From contig JAGYMN010000020.1 of NCBI GenBank assembly GCA_018400395.1, positions 1 through 17,717 of the forward strand: DNA of 17,717 nt. The letters run 5' to 3'. Shown here piece after piece: positions 1 to 8,292 of the stretch. A program made the position numbers and the translations under genes. Under the pieces are notes generated by a model. It was not told where the DNA came from, made no database searches, and was given only the letters and a program-made list of their open reading frames with translations. Origin of the DNA: Actinomycetota bacterium. GTDB lineage: Bacteria > Actinomycetota > Humimicrobiia > Humimicrobiales > Humimicrobiaceae. Positions within the stretch are counted from its first letter, which is position 1, and every line of letters starts with the position of its first letter.

Positions 1-353
1 ATATAGCAGGTATGGTTGGTCGTTTTATTCAGGGTGAACAGGTAAACGACGATACCCTTGCCGTGGATCTTATAAGGGAAGTTGGCCAGATACCCGGGCA
101 TTATCTGGGCAAGAAACATACTCTGGACTGGTGGAGGAAAGAACAGTTTATCCCGGCTGCTGCAGACAGGACATCCAGCTACAGCGACTGGTATAAGGGG
201 GGCAAGAAGACCTGCCTGGATCTGGCAAAAGAGAGGGTAAAAAATATACTAAAGACACACCAGCCATTGGTACTGGATGAAGAAAAGAGCGGGAAGATAG
301 ATAAGATACTTGAAGAAGCAAGGCAGTATTATAAGAAAAGGGATATGTTGTAA
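1..353 (+). CDS. MttB-family corrinoid methyltransferase, C-terminal fragment
   Basis: This is the last 116 or so residues of a protein whose reading frame is open to the left edge, so the gene begins outside the window. The ATG at 12 is internal (the frame reads I-A-G before it). The segment matches the C-terminus of the trimethylamine:corrinoid methyltransferase (MttB) family. Visible landmarks are the G-E-Q-V-N-D-D-T-L-A stretch, an I-R-E-V-G motif, and the family's H-T-L-x-x-W/F-R-K-E-x-x-x-P motif near residues 40-50 of the fragment. The family transfers a methyl group from a methylated amine to a cognate corrinoid protein. The members with pyrrolysine act on trimethylamine. Those without it act on glycine betaine, carnitine and other quaternary amines. 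The pyrrolysine site is not in this fragment, so the substrate cannot be assigned. The family call is fairly sure. Confidence 0.82.
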   Translation, partial: IAGMVGRFIQGEQVNDDTLAVDLIREVGQIPGHYLGKKHTLDWWRKEQFIPAAADRTSSYSDWYKGGKKTCLDLAKERVKNILKTHQPLVLDEEKSGKIDKILEEARQYYKKRDML

Positions 354-365
354 ATGATGTATCAT

Positions 366-394
366 CTGCCATGATTTGGAGATGGCCGGTTTTT
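366..394 (+). terminator. Possible weak terminator after the methyltransferase gene
   Basis: GCCAT at 368-372 can pair with ATGGC at 382-386 across a 9-nt loop. A CGG and a run of five T follow at 390-394. The position, about 15 nt after the stop codon, suits an intrinsic terminator, but the stem is only 5 bp and does not directly abut the T run. An alternative pairing (CATCT 363-367 with AGATG 380-384) overlaps it. Confidence 0.3.
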
Positions 395-467
395 ATAGTC
401 TATAATACACTCTTTTGAAATAAAAAGTGCCCTGTAAATTGTAAAAATTACCTGTATATCTTATTAT
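376..467 (+). promoter_or_regulatory. Candidate thrC promoters
   Basis: Two sigma-70-like candidates lie before thrC. The first has a perfect TATAAT at 401-406 with a poor -35 (TTGGAG, 376-381) at a 19-nt spacing. The second has TTGTAA at 439-444 and TATTAT at 462-467 with a 17-nt spacing. Either would give a short thrC leader. The sequence alone does not decide between them. No T-box or other known riboswitch core was recognised between them and the gene. Confidence 0.4.
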
Positions 468-507
468 ACTCCGTATTATTGTTTTAGATTTACTGTTAAG
501 AAACGAT

Positions 508-1995
508 ATGGATATAAAATACAGAAGCACCAGGGGACACGGGGAGCATGTATCCTCATCAGAAGCTATACTAAAAGGTATGGCTCCTGACGGAGGCCTC
601 TATGTCCCTGCATGCATGCCTTCCCCGGACAGGTCTTTTAAAGATCTGGCAGGCATGGATTACAGGGAGCTTTCATTTTATATAATATCAAAGTTTTTTA
701 CCGATTTTAAAAAGGATGTACTTTTAAACTGCATCGACAATGCATATGACCAGAAGTTTGACGACAAAAGTATCGTACCTGTAATAAAAAGCAGTGATGT
801 ATACTTTATAGAACTTTTCCACGGTCCCACCCATTCTTTTAAGGATATGGCCCTTACCCTGCTCCCTCATCTTATTAAAGCGGCAGCGCGTAATGTACAA
901 AATGACAGGAAAATAGTAATACTTACCGCTACATCCGGGGATACCGGAAAGGCTGCCCTTGAAGGCTTTTCTGATGTGGAAGGTACAGAGATAATAGTAT
1001 TTTATCCTCTCCAGGGGGTAAGCAAAATCCAGGAGAGGCAGATGATAACCCAGGAAGGGGAAAATACCCATGTGATTGCAGTCAGGGGAAACTTTGATGA
1101 CGCGCAGAGCGGGGTCAAAGCTATATTTGCTGACCGGGATTTTAATAAAACCCTCGAGCGCAGGGGCTTTATGTTTTCATCTGCCAATTCAATTAACATA
1201 GGAAGGCTTATCCCCCAGATAGTCTATTATGTATATTCTTACCTTCATCTTTTAAAAAATTCTGAAATAGGTGCAGGCGGCAGCATAAATATAGTAGTGC
1301 CGTCAGGAAACTTCGGAAATATACTTGCAGCTTATTACAGCAGCGGGATGGGTATCCCGGTTAGAAGGCTTATATGTGCTTCTAATATAAATAACGTACT
1401 TTATGATTTTATAAATAAAGGCATATATGACAGGAAAAGAAAGCTGATAAACACAAGCTCTCCTGCTATGGACATACTTGTGTCCAGCAATCTCGAGAGG
1501 CTGCTTTTTGACCTTGCAGGCCAGGACGCTAATATTATAGAAAGGCTTTTTTTAAAGTTTGCGGAAACAGGTGAGTTTGAAATAAGCGGAGAAATGAAAA
1601 AAAAGCTCTCTCTTTTCTACGGGGGTTTTGCCACTGAAGATGAGACCTTCAGTGAAATTAAAAGGGTCTTCGTAAGGGATGGTTATCTCATAGACACCCA
1701 TACTGCAGTGGGGCATTCGGTCTATAGAAAATATAAAGGCCGGACATCTGATAACACTGTGGCAATCTTATCCTCAACAGCCAGCCCCTTCAAATTCCCG
1801 GGGAGCGTGGCAGGCGCCATAGACAGAAAATATGCAGGATTGGATGAATTCAAACTGCTTGATGTACTTGCTGATATATCGGGCCGCAGGGTACCGGCCG
1901 GACTGGAAGGGATTGCAGACAAAAAGATACGCCACAGCTCTACCTGTTCAATCAGAGAGATGAAGGATGCTGTGGCCGGAATACTGGGCATATAG
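508..1995 (+). CDS. thrC: Threonine synthase
   Basis: This PLP enzyme converts O-phosphohomoserine to threonine and phosphate in the cytoplasm, the last step of threonine synthesis. The 495-residue protein is full length for the longer bacterial/fungal class. It starts with the typical threonine-synthase N-terminal domain (Y-R-S-T-R-G-H at 5-11, then the G-M-A-P-D-G-G-L-Y-V-P motif around 24-34). The PLP lysine is K112 in H-G-P-T-H-S-F-K-D. T-A-T-S-G-D-T-G near 140 and P-S-G-N-F-G-N near 265 are the substrate and PLP-phosphate loops of this fold-type II family. The ATG at 508 gives the family's N-terminus, though the ribosome binding site is weak (TTAAG upstream). The phosphoglycerate-mutase-like gene downstream may make its substrate. 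No homoserine dehydrogenase is in the window. Confidence 0.95.
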   Translation: MDIKYRSTRGHGEHVSSSEAILKGMAPDGGLYVPACMPSPDRSFKDLAGMDYRELSFYIISKFFTDFKKDVLLNCIDNAYDQKFDDKSIVPVIKSSDVYFIELFHGPTHSFKDMALTLLPHLIKAAARNVQNDRKIVILTATSGDTGKAALEGFSDVEGTEIIVFYPLQGVSKIQERQMITQEGENTHVIAVRGNFDDAQSGVKAIFADRDFNKTLERRGFMFSSANSINIGRLIPQIVYYVYSYLHLLKNSEIGAGGSINIVVPSGNFGNILAAYYSSGMGIPVRRLICASNINNVLYDFINKGIYDRKRKLINTSSPAMDILVSSNLERLLFDLAGQDANIIERLFLKFAETGEFEISGEMKKKLSLFYGGFATEDETFSEIKRVFVRDGYLIDTHTAVGHSVYRKYKGRTSDNTVAILSSTASPFKFPGSVAGAIDRKYAGLDEFKLLDVLADISGRRVPAGLEGIADKKIRHSSTCSIREMKDAVAGILGI

Positions 1996-2014
1996 AAGAA
2001 GGGTTGTCATATCT

Positions 2015-2089
2015 GGAAGTATTGGTTTAAAATTTGTTAGATGATAAGAATGACCCGGGAGAGAAATACTTCCTTAAAATTTTTTATAT
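2015..2089 (+). promoter_or_regulatory. Inverted repeat with T-rich tail between thrC and apgM
   Basis: GGAAGTATT at 2015-2023 is the exact reverse complement of AATACTTCC at 2065-2073. This is a perfect 9-bp stem with a 41-nt loop, followed by TTAAAATTTTTTATATA. It begins about 20 nt after the thrC stop codon. It could be a terminator or attenuator that separates or tunes thrC and the following gene. It could also be an operator-like inverted repeat, but the wide spacing argues against that. The role is inferred and only the repeat itself is seen. Confidence 0.4.
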
Positions 2090-2121
2090 ATGGTTAGCAA
2101 ATCAAATGCCGGGTGGTACAA

Positions 2122-3369
2122 ATGAAATATATAATTATAGTACCTGACGGAATGGCAGACTATAAATATAAAGAGCTGGACGGCAGGACTCCCATGGAAT
2201 ATGCAAATACTCCGGCCATGGACAGCCTTTCGGAGTCAGGGATAATGGGAGTTGCCAGGACTGTTCCTGCGGGATTTTCCCCGGGAAGTGATATTGCCAA
2301 TCTATCCATAATGGGCTATGATCCCCGGGTCTATCATAGAGGCCGTTCCCCGCTTGAAGCAATAAGCATAGGCATAGAACCGGGGGAAGATGATGTAATA
2401 TTCCGCTGCAACCTGGTGACCCTCTCAAATGAGTCTGATTACCGTGAAAAAACAATGATAGATTACAGTGCAGGTGAAATATCAACAGAAGACTCTGCGA
2501 TGCTTATTGAATACTTAAAATCCGGGCTGGAAACGGAGGATATCAGGTTTTACTCCGGTGTAAGCTACCGGAATATCATGGTGTGGAAAGGCGGTCCGTA
2601 TAAAACAAAGCTTACTCCGCCCCATGACATACTGGAAAAAAAAATAACTCCGTACCTCCCCTCGGGGACAGGCAGCAAGATAATGCTGGAACTTATGGAA
2701 CAGAGCAGCAGGATGCTCCAGGTCCACCCTCTTAACAGGTCGAGGATGGACAGGGGTTACAGGCCGGCCAATTCAATATGGCTGTGGGGCCAGGGCAAAA
2801 AACCTTATCTGGCAAATTTCTATGATAAATACGGACTTAGGGGCTCTGTTATTTCTGCAGTTGATCTTATAAGGGGAATAGGAATATGCGCCGGGCTGGA
2901 AGTTGTGGAAGTAGATGGAATAACAGGCACCATTGATACAAACCTTTCAGGAAAGGCAAAAGCAGCAGCAGATGAATTACTTGCTGGAAAAGATTTTGTA
3001 TATGTCCATATAGAAGCCCCGGATGAATGCAGCCACCAGGGAAGCCTAAAAGACAAGATAAGGGCTATAGAAATGATAGACAGGGAGGTGGTCGGGTACA
3101 TACAGAAGGTAATGGATAAAAGCGGCCAGGATTACCGTATTATGGTCCTTCCAGATCACTATACGCCTGTAAGGCTTAGGACCCATACTTCAAAACGGGT
3201 GCCGTTTTTAATATTTGACAGCACCGGCAGTAAAATCACTGAAAACGGTAAGATCCCGGGTTTTAGCGAAAAAGCAGCTGCCGCTGCAGGCATAATTATT
3301 GACAGAGGCCACTTGCTTATTGATGTCCTGCTGCAGAATAAGACCCTTGAGGAAATAAAAAAACATTAA
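2122..3369 (+). CDS. apgM: Archaeal-type phosphoglycerate mutase-like protein, probable homoserine kinase
   Basis: This alkaline-phosphatase-superfamily metalloenzyme is related to archaeal 2,3-bisphosphoglycerate-independent phosphoglycerate mutase (ApgM). Numbering from the ATG at 2122 gives 415 residues. V-P-D-G-M-A-D near 7-13 holds the first metal ligand. F-S-P-G-S-D-I-A-N carries the candidate catalytic serine S56. D-E-C-S-H-Q-G near 300 and L-P-D-H-Y-T-P followed by H-T-S-K-R-V-P-F near 345-365 supply the other Asp/His ligands. A GTG at 2113 is in frame, but GGGTGG at 2111-2116 sits 5 nt before the ATG, and M-K-Y-I-I-I-V-P-D-G is the usual family N-terminus, so I chose the ATG. A bacterial subgroup of this family, often encoded beside thrC, is the proposed replacement for classical ThrB homoserine kinase. 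The position directly after thrC supports that role here. Glycolytic mutase remains the alternative. Confidence 0.85.
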   Translation: MKYIIIVPDGMADYKYKELDGRTPMEYANTPAMDSLSESGIMGVARTVPAGFSPGSDIANLSIMGYDPRVYHRGRSPLEAISIGIEPGEDDVIFRCNLVTLSNESDYREKTMIDYSAGEISTEDSAMLIEYLKSGLETEDIRFYSGVSYRNIMVWKGGPYKTKLTPPHDILEKKITPYLPSGTGSKIMLELMEQSSRMLQVHPLNRSRMDRGYRPANSIWLWGQGKKPYLANFYDKYGLRGSVISAVDLIRGIGICAGLEVVEVDGITGTIDTNLSGKAKAAADELLAGKDFVYVHIEAPDECSHQGSLKDKIRAIEMIDREVVGYIQKVMDKSGQDYRIMVLPDHYTPVRLRTHTSKRVPFLIFDSTGSKITENGKIPGFSEKAAAAAGIIIDRGHLLIDVLLQNKTLEEIKKH

Positions 3370-3471
3370 TTATAAACACTCGGGAACATCAGCACCATTT
3401 ATATCTCTCAGTGCAGATCGGGTATTGAAATTTTTGATATTTTTATATTATCTAAAATACTGGTGCAGACG

Positions 3472-3499
3472 TTGACAGGTTTGGCCATGTTGTTATAAT
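3472..3499 (+). promoter_or_regulatory. Strong sigma-70 promoter of the V-ATPase operon
   Basis: A consensus TTGACA (3472-3477) and a consensus TATAAT (3494-3499) are separated by 16 nt. The -10 is extended by TGT at 3491-3493. Transcription should begin near 3506, leaving a leader of only about 28 nt before ntpF. This is the best promoter match in the window. Confidence 0.8.
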
Positions 3500-3533
3500 A
3501 CATTCCAGTTTTCCATAAATTATTGTAAGAGAA

Positions 3534-3845
3534 ATGATTAATAAAATAATCGATCAGATAAAAGAATCCGAAAAGCGGGCAGGGGAGATTATAGCCGGTT
3601 CAAAAAAGCAGTCGGCTAAAATAATAGAAAAAGCATACCAGGACGCTGACTCAATGATAGGGAAAGCCGAGCTGGAGGCAAGAAGGCTTATAAAAGAAGC
3701 CGGATCAAAGGCAAAAGAGGATGCAGGAGCAGAAAAGAAGAAGCTTGAAAAAAAGTACGACGAAAAGATAAGAAGTATCGTAGAGGATTCCCGCCGCAAA
3801 GAGGAAAATGCAATAAAAATGATCGTAGATAAGGTTCTTGAATAA
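3534..3845 (+). CDS. ntpF: V-type ATP synthase subunit H/G (peripheral stalk coiled coil)
   Basis: This 103-residue, highly charged, helical protein is almost wholly Lys, Glu, Ala and Ile in heptad-like order, without Pro and with few Gly. That is typical of the small peripheral-stalk subunit (NtpF in Enterococcus, AhaH in archaea, subunit G in Thermus). It forms a heterodimeric coiled coil with subunit E (NtpE) and links the catalytic head to subunit I as a stator. It is the first gene of the operon, about 28 nt from the predicted transcript start, and ends 2 nt before ntpI. The ribosome binding site before the ATG is weak (TAAGAGAA). Identity rests on composition, length and operon position, because coiled coils have low sequence specificity. 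Confidence 0.88.
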   Translation: MINKIIDQIKESEKRAGEIIAGSKKQSAKIIEKAYQDADSMIGKAELEARRLIKEAGSKAKEDAGAEKKKLEKKYDEKIRSIVEDSRRKEENAIKMIVDKVLE

Positions 3846-3847
3846 AC

Positions 3848-5842
3848 ATGGCGGTTGCTAAATTATCCAAATTATTTATTGCCTCCCATAAATCCGACAC
3901 TGAGGCATTCCTGAAAAGACTCCAGAAGACTTCGGCAGTAGAGGTAAAAACCTATTCCGAAAAGGTTGAGCCTGACATCATACCGGTCGAGGCCAGCCGT
4001 GAAAATCAGATGAAGGTCGGGAAGGCGCTAAATATACTGAGTTCATACAGGGAAGATAAGGAACTTAAGAAGGCCGTTTCCAGAAGCGGAAAGATTGCAG
4101 TTAAAAGGTCTGAATATGAGAATATACTGAAAAGTGATGACCTTGAAAAAACAGCAGACGATATAGTGGATCTTGACAGCGAGGCAGTAGGCCTGGAGCA
4201 GAGGATAGCGGAGACGGGGCCAAAGATTAACCAGCTGGATATGTGGTCGGCCTACAGGCATGATCTTTCTGACCTGGGTAAAAAACAGGATTATACGATA
4301 AAACTGGGGACAATAAAAAGCGGCCGTACAGATTTTAATGTGATACTGGGAGGTCTCGATAAAAATAATATTTCCTGTGAGGTTATCTCAGAAGAGGGCG
4401 ATATAGTATTTGTAATACTCGCCTACCATAATGATTTTGCAGAAGATGCTGAAAAGTATATTTCAGACCTTACTTTTGATGAGGCCGAACTGGGACAGTA
4501 TGAGGGTACCATTGAAAAAAATTTAGAGGCACTGAATAAAAATATCCAGTATTACAGGGACCGCAGGGAGAAGATAATCGAAAAGATTAAAAATCTGGCT
4601 GAAGGATATGAAAAACCCCTGACAGTCTACCTTGATTATCTGGACAACAACCTTGAGATAGAAGAAGCCTTAAACCTTGGATTTTCAACAGAATCTGTTT
4701 CATTTTATACTGCCTGGATAAAAAAAACAGATATAAAAAAAATATTTAAGATAGCCGATGAATTCAATTTTGTACGCATGGAAGAGATAGAACCGGCAAA
4801 AGGGGACAGCATACCGGTGGTACTTGAAAATAATCCGGTATTCAGACCTTTTGAAATAATTATTAATCTCTATGGTGTCCCCAGATATTATGAGATAGAT
4901 CCCACTCCCTTTGTGTCGCTGTTTTTTGCCATGTTCTTCGGTCTGTGTCTGACCGATGCCGGGTACGGGATAATACTGGCAGCACTTACCCTGATATTTG
5001 CATTCAGGATGAAAAACGCCCGCCAGTTTTTACTCCTGATATTTGCAGGATCGATCTTTACCATTTTTGCTGGAGTCGTATTTAACGGCTGGTTCGGCGA
5101 CCTCCCTTCGTACATAGGCCTGGGCGGCTTTTTTGAGAAGTTTGCAATACTGGGTGATCCGGTAAGATCAGACCGTGGTTCGATGAATTTTTTCAGGCTT
5201 GCCCTTGCCCTAGGAGTTGTACATGTTATATTCGGTCTTTTAATTAAATTTTTTGACAGCATACGCAGGCGCGACTGGGGAGGGGCCTTCCTTGACGGGC
5301 TGCCATGGCTGATGGTATTAATACCGCTTATTATAGTACTGCTCTCCAGCGATATAGCTGTCAGCATGCAGCTTGCATCGCAGCCTCTTTTCCCCTCAAG
5401 CGTTTCAAGGTTTCTGATATGGCCCATACTGGCGGGAGCTGTTGTCATAATACTGTTTTCAGCCAGACATGAAAAGAGCTGGGGGTTCAGGTTATTTATG
5501 GGCTTTTTAAACCTTACAATAGTTAACGGGCTCACATCTTTTCTCGGAGATTTCCTTTCATATATAAGGTTGATGGCCCTGGGACTTGTGACGGCAGGTA
5601 TAGGGGTGGCAATTAACAGAATAGCATTCCAGTTCCTTTCAATACCGGTGGCGGGAATAGTGATGGTGATAGTGATCCTGATTTTCGGGCACGTTTTCAA
5701 TATAGGTATAAATATACTTGGCGGTTTCGTCCATACTTTAAGGCTTCAATATGTGGAATTTTTCCCTAAATTCTATACCGGAGGGGGGAGGCCGTTTAAA
5801 GCTTTAAAGGACGAGCATAAATATGTAACAATAGTGGATTAA
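3848..5842 (+). CDS. ntpI: V-type ATP synthase subunit I (membrane stator, a-subunit)
   Basis: The 664-residue protein has the family's two-part plan. A soluble N-terminal half (about 1-345) contains two coiled-coil stretches (about 95-125 and 220-255) that bind the peripheral stalks. The C-terminal half (about 353-640) carries roughly seven or eight membrane segments forming the ion half-channels. The half-channel arginines that face the rotor glutamate are visible as R574 in S-Y-I-R-L-M-A-L-G-L and R632 in H-T-L-R-L-Q-Y-V-E-F-F. They correspond to the two essential arginines of the E. hirae and Thermus proteins. The start follows ntpF by 2 nt, indicating translational coupling. Length and motifs are complete. 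Confidence 0.96.
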   Translation: MAVAKLSKLFIASHKSDTEAFLKRLQKTSAVEVKTYSEKVEPDIIPVEASRENQMKVGKALNILSSYREDKELKKAVSRSGKIAVKRSEYENILKSDDLEKTADDIVDLDSEAVGLEQRIAETGPKINQLDMWSAYRHDLSDLGKKQDYTIKLGTIKSGRTDFNVILGGLDKNNISCEVISEEGDIVFVILAYHNDFAEDAEKYISDLTFDEAELGQYEGTIEKNLEALNKNIQYYRDRREKIIEKIKNLAEGYEKPLTVYLDYLDNNLEIEEALNLGFSTESVSFYTAWIKKTDIKKIFKIADEFNFVRMEEIEPAKGDSIPVVLENNPVFRPFEIIINLYGVPRYYEIDPTPFVSLFFAMFFGLCLTDAGYGIILAALTLIFAFRMKNARQFLLLIFAGSIFTIFAGVVFNGWFGDLPSYIGLGGFFEKFAILGDPVRSDRGSMNFFRLALALGVVHVIFGLLIKFFDSIRRRDWGGAFLDGLPWLMVLIPLIIVLLSSDIAVSMQLASQPLFPSSVSRFLIWPILAGAVVIILFSARHEKSWGFRLFMGFLNLTIVNGLTSFLGDFLSYIRLMALGLVTAGIGVAINRIAFQFLSIPVAGIVMVIVILIFGHVFNIGINILGGFVHTLRLQYVEFFPKFYTGGGRPFKALKDEHKYVTIVD

Positions 5843-5856
5843 AAATAGGAGGAAAT

Positions 5857-6321
5857 ATGACTGATTTATCATTAGGCGTAGTTTTGGCGGGAATAGGGGC
5901 CGGGCTTGCGGCCATTATGGCAGGCATAGGCTCCATAATAGGCATAGGCTATCCCGGAAGGGCAGCTGCTGGAGTCCTTTCGGAAGACCCTTCAAAATTT
6001 GGAAGCCTCTTTCTGCTGGTGGTCCTTCCCGGGACGCAGGGCTTTTACGGTTTCGTAGCGGCTTTCCTTATTATAGGCAACATACCCAATGTGGTAAATA
6101 TTTCACAGGGCATGCAGCTTCTTTTTGCTGCGCTTCCCATAGCCTTTACAGGGCTGCTTTCAGGGATTCATCAGGGCAAGGTCTGCGCAGCGGGGGTAAG
6201 CCTGGTCGCAAAGAGGCCCAAGGAGGCAATGAAGGGCGTAATATTTGCTGCTATGGTAGAGACCTACGCAGTGCTGGGGCTATTGATAACATTTTTCCTG
6301 AACAATGCAGTACAATTTTAA
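5857..6321 (+). CDS. ntpK: V-type ATP synthase subunit K (rotor ring proteolipid), Na+-type
   Basis: This 154-residue, very hydrophobic protein consists of two fused helical hairpins (four membrane helices), like E. hirae NtpK. Only the second hairpin carries the ion-binding carboxylate, E135 in A-M-V-E-T-Y-A-V-L-G. The residues that hold Na+ in the E. hirae ring (Leu61 carbonyl, Thr64, Gln65, Gln110, Glu139, with Tyr68 bracing the Glu) all occur here four positions earlier: L57, T60, Q61, Q106, E135, Y64. This is the signature of a sodium-translocating ring. AGGAGG at 5847-5852 precedes the ATG and is the strongest ribosome binding site of the operon, fitting a subunit needed in many copies. 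Confidence 0.96.
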   Translation: MTDLSLGVVLAGIGAGLAAIMAGIGSIIGIGYPGRAAAGVLSEDPSKFGSLFLLVVLPGTQGFYGFVAAFLIIGNIPNVVNISQGMQLLFAALPIAFTGLLSGIHQGKVCAAGVSLVAKRPKEAMKGVIFAAMVETYAVLGLLITFFLNNAVQF

Positions 6322-6332
6322 AGGTGTGAGTG

Positions 6333-6905
6333 ATGAAAGAAATGGATAACGTATCCAAAAAAATAATCGATGACGCAGAGACTGCCCGCAGAAAAATTAT
6401 AAGGGAAGCTGAAGAGAAGGCTTCAGGGATAATTGCAGAAGCGGAAAATAAGGCAGGGGAAATAATAGAAGAAGGAAAAGCCCGGGCAAAAAAGCATTAT
6501 GAGAGCACCTATGCAATTGAATACGATCGTGTAAGGGCCGCCCTTGAGCAGAAGCTTCTTCTGGTCAAGCTTGGACTTGTCGAGGGTGTCATTGAAGCTG
6601 CAAAGAAAAGGCTTTCAGGGCTGGACCGCGAGGGCTGGAAAAAATTCCTGGAAAAAATGGCCGGTGAACTGGATATAAAGGGAGGTAAATACATAATCGG
6701 TAAAAATGAAGATTCAGCGGACAGCAGTCTGGTAGGTACAATAAAGGGTCTGGAACCTGATGATGCCGGACCTGATTTTGAAAGGGGAATTAAAATATCC
6801 GGGGATAAAACAGAAATATTTCTTTATCCCCCGGCTTATCTTGATACAGACATAGAAAATTTAAAAATGGAGATAGCCGCGTTTCTTTTTGATGGAGAAA
6901 AGTGA
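6333..6905 (+). CDS. ntpE: V-type ATP synthase subunit E (peripheral stalk)
   Basis: This 190-residue stator protein has an N-terminal coiled coil rich in Ala, Glu, Lys and Ile (about 5-65). A compact C-terminal domain (about 90-190) normally caps the A3B3 head. It partners the NtpF-type subunit. An in-frame GTG at 6330 gives one extra residue, but AAGGTG at 6321-6326 is better spaced (6 nt) for the ATG at 6333, which I chose. The stop codon TGA shares its last base with the ATG of the next gene, a TGATG junction typical of coupled translation. Position between K and C is canonical. Confidence 0.92.
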   Translation: MKEMDNVSKKIIDDAETARRKIIREAEEKASGIIAEAENKAGEIIEEGKARAKKHYESTYAIEYDRVRAALEQKLLLVKLGLVEGVIEAAKKRLSGLDREGWKKFLEKMAGELDIKGGKYIIGKNEDSADSSLVGTIKGLEPDDAGPDFERGIKISGDKTEIFLYPPAYLDTDIENLKMEIAAFLFDGEK

Positions 6906-7924
6906 TGCTTGAGATATCTTATGAAATAGAAGATGACAGTTTTTATCTCTACTCATGCGCAGAATTGAAAGCAAGGGAAAGAGAGTTTGTGCCTGCCGTA
7001 AAGCTTGAGAGGATGAGCTCTTCAGCAGGTATGGAGGAATTCTTAAAGGTACTGGGAGAGACATTTTATGCTCCGGACGCGGGAGTAATCGAGGCCAAAA
7101 AGAACTTTGAGGAAGTAATGATATCGCATTACCGGGAAATTATAGAATATCTTATGAAAAGGCTAAAGCCCGGCCATAGAAATTTGATCCATGTGCTTTT
7201 TTTTGAAGAATTTCTTCATAATATGAAACTTATACTTAAATCATCGCTTCTGGAAAAGGGATATCCGGATCTCTACATACCCTTAAGATACAGCTATGAC
7301 ATGGTTACAGCAGCGCTTAGGACAGGCAAATATGAGAATATAGAAGAACCTATCCCGGAGCTTATCGAATATATAAGACAGCTTACAGGACTTAAGGAAG
7401 TGGAAGACTACAGGAAACTGGAACTTGATTTCGAGTCGCTTTATATAAGAAAAATGCTGGAGGTGGCAGGCAGTATCGGCAGGAAGATGATAACCGGTTA
7501 TATGAGACACAGGATAGACCTTATAAACATAGAGATAATATACCGCAACAGGTATCTAAAGGAGGAATCCGGTTTTATACACCTTCTTCACCGGGGAGGA
7601 TTCCTGGATCTTAAATTGCTTGAGGAACTTGAAAGCGAGAGCATGGATTATATTGTAAGGGTCCTTGAAGGTACCGAATACGGTGGTGTTGCAACCAGGG
7701 GAGCCCAGCAACTGTTTACGGAATGCACGTTTGCAGCTTTTGAGAAGGACAGGAACCTTTACTTTATTGATTATTTTGACAGGATAAAATACAGTGTCTC
7801 AAACCTGGAGAAGGTATTCCAGTTTTTTTTGAAAAAAAAGATGGAGCTTATAAACATAAACATTATTTATAACGGTATAAAGTATAATACCTCAAGGTCA
7901 AAGCTGGACTGCAGGGTAGGCTGA
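6905..7924 (+). CDS. ntpC: V-type ATP synthase subunit C (central stalk socket, d-like)
   Basis: The protein has 339 residues from the ATG at 6905. It belongs to the AC39 family, funnel-shaped subunits that sit on the rotor ring and connect it to the D-F axle. It is helical and acidic-basic throughout, with family-like segments such as D-L-I-N-I-E-I-I-Y-R-N-R-Y near 205 and I-N-I-N-I-I-Y-N-G near 320, which is part of the threefold internal repeat of this family. The GTG at 6902 is in frame, but GGAG at 6894-6897 lies 7 nt before the ATG, and the TGATG overlap with ntpE favours the ATG. The length is normal for the family. Confidence 0.93.
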   Translation: MLEISYEIEDDSFYLYSCAELKAREREFVPAVKLERMSSSAGMEEFLKVLGETFYAPDAGVIEAKKNFEEVMISHYREIIEYLMKRLKPGHRNLIHVLFFEEFLHNMKLILKSSLLEKGYPDLYIPLRYSYDMVTAALRTGKYENIEEPIPELIEYIRQLTGLKEVEDYRKLELDFESLYIRKMLEVAGSIGRKMITGYMRHRIDLINIEIIYRNRYLKEESGFIHLLHRGGFLDLKLLEELESESMDYIVRVLEGTEYGGVATRGAQQLFTECTFAAFEKDRNLYFIDYFDRIKYSVSNLEKVFQFFLKKKMELININIIYNGIKYNTSRSKLDCRVG

Positions 7925-7926
7925 TC

Positions 7927-8292
7927 ATGGAAGCAAAAATAGCAGCATTCGGCGAGAAGGATATAATGCTCATATTCAAGGCAATAGGTGCAGATGTCTA
8001 TCAGATAGACAGGTCTGATAATATGGAATATGCAGAAGGGAAGCTGAGGCAGCTTATAAAAGAAGGATATGGAATAATTTTTATGACCGAGACAATAGCA
8101 GAAAAAATGGACAGCATAGTAAGGCAATATTCAAACAGGGTATCACCTTCAATAGTGATAATACCCGGTCCGGGGGAAAGGAATAACTATGCTGTAAGGC
8201 AGCTAAGGTCAGCCATTATAAGGGCAGTGGGAGCAGACGTGATGGCTGAGGGAGACAATAAAAAGGACAGGAGCAATAGATGGCAAAAATAG
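7927..8292 (+). CDS. ntpG: V-type ATP synthase subunit F (NtpG)
   Basis: This 121-residue protein is the small Rossmann-like subunit bound to the axle subunit D. The N-terminus K-I-A-A-F-G-E-K-D-I-M-L-I-F-K-A-I-G and the I-I-P-G-P-G motif near 78-83 are the family hallmarks. The acidic-basic tail (about 105-121) is a little longer than usual. It starts 2 nt after ntpC stops and its end overlaps ntpA by 13 nt. Its role is in rotor assembly and regulation of ATP hydrolysis in this enzyme class. Confidence 0.93.
   Translation: MEAKIAAFGEKDIMLIFKAIGADVYQIDRSDNMEYAEGKLRQLIKEGYGIIFMTETIAEKMDSIVRQYSNRVSPSIVIIPGPGERNNYAVRQLRSAIIRAVGADVMAEGDNKKDRSNRWQK

Noticed and set aside
4888..5700. 270-codon open frame on the minus strand
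   Set aside because: It lies wholly opposite ntpI, whose motifs and length are complete. The reverse product is a low-complexity Ile/Thr/Pro/Ser-rich mirror of membrane helices.
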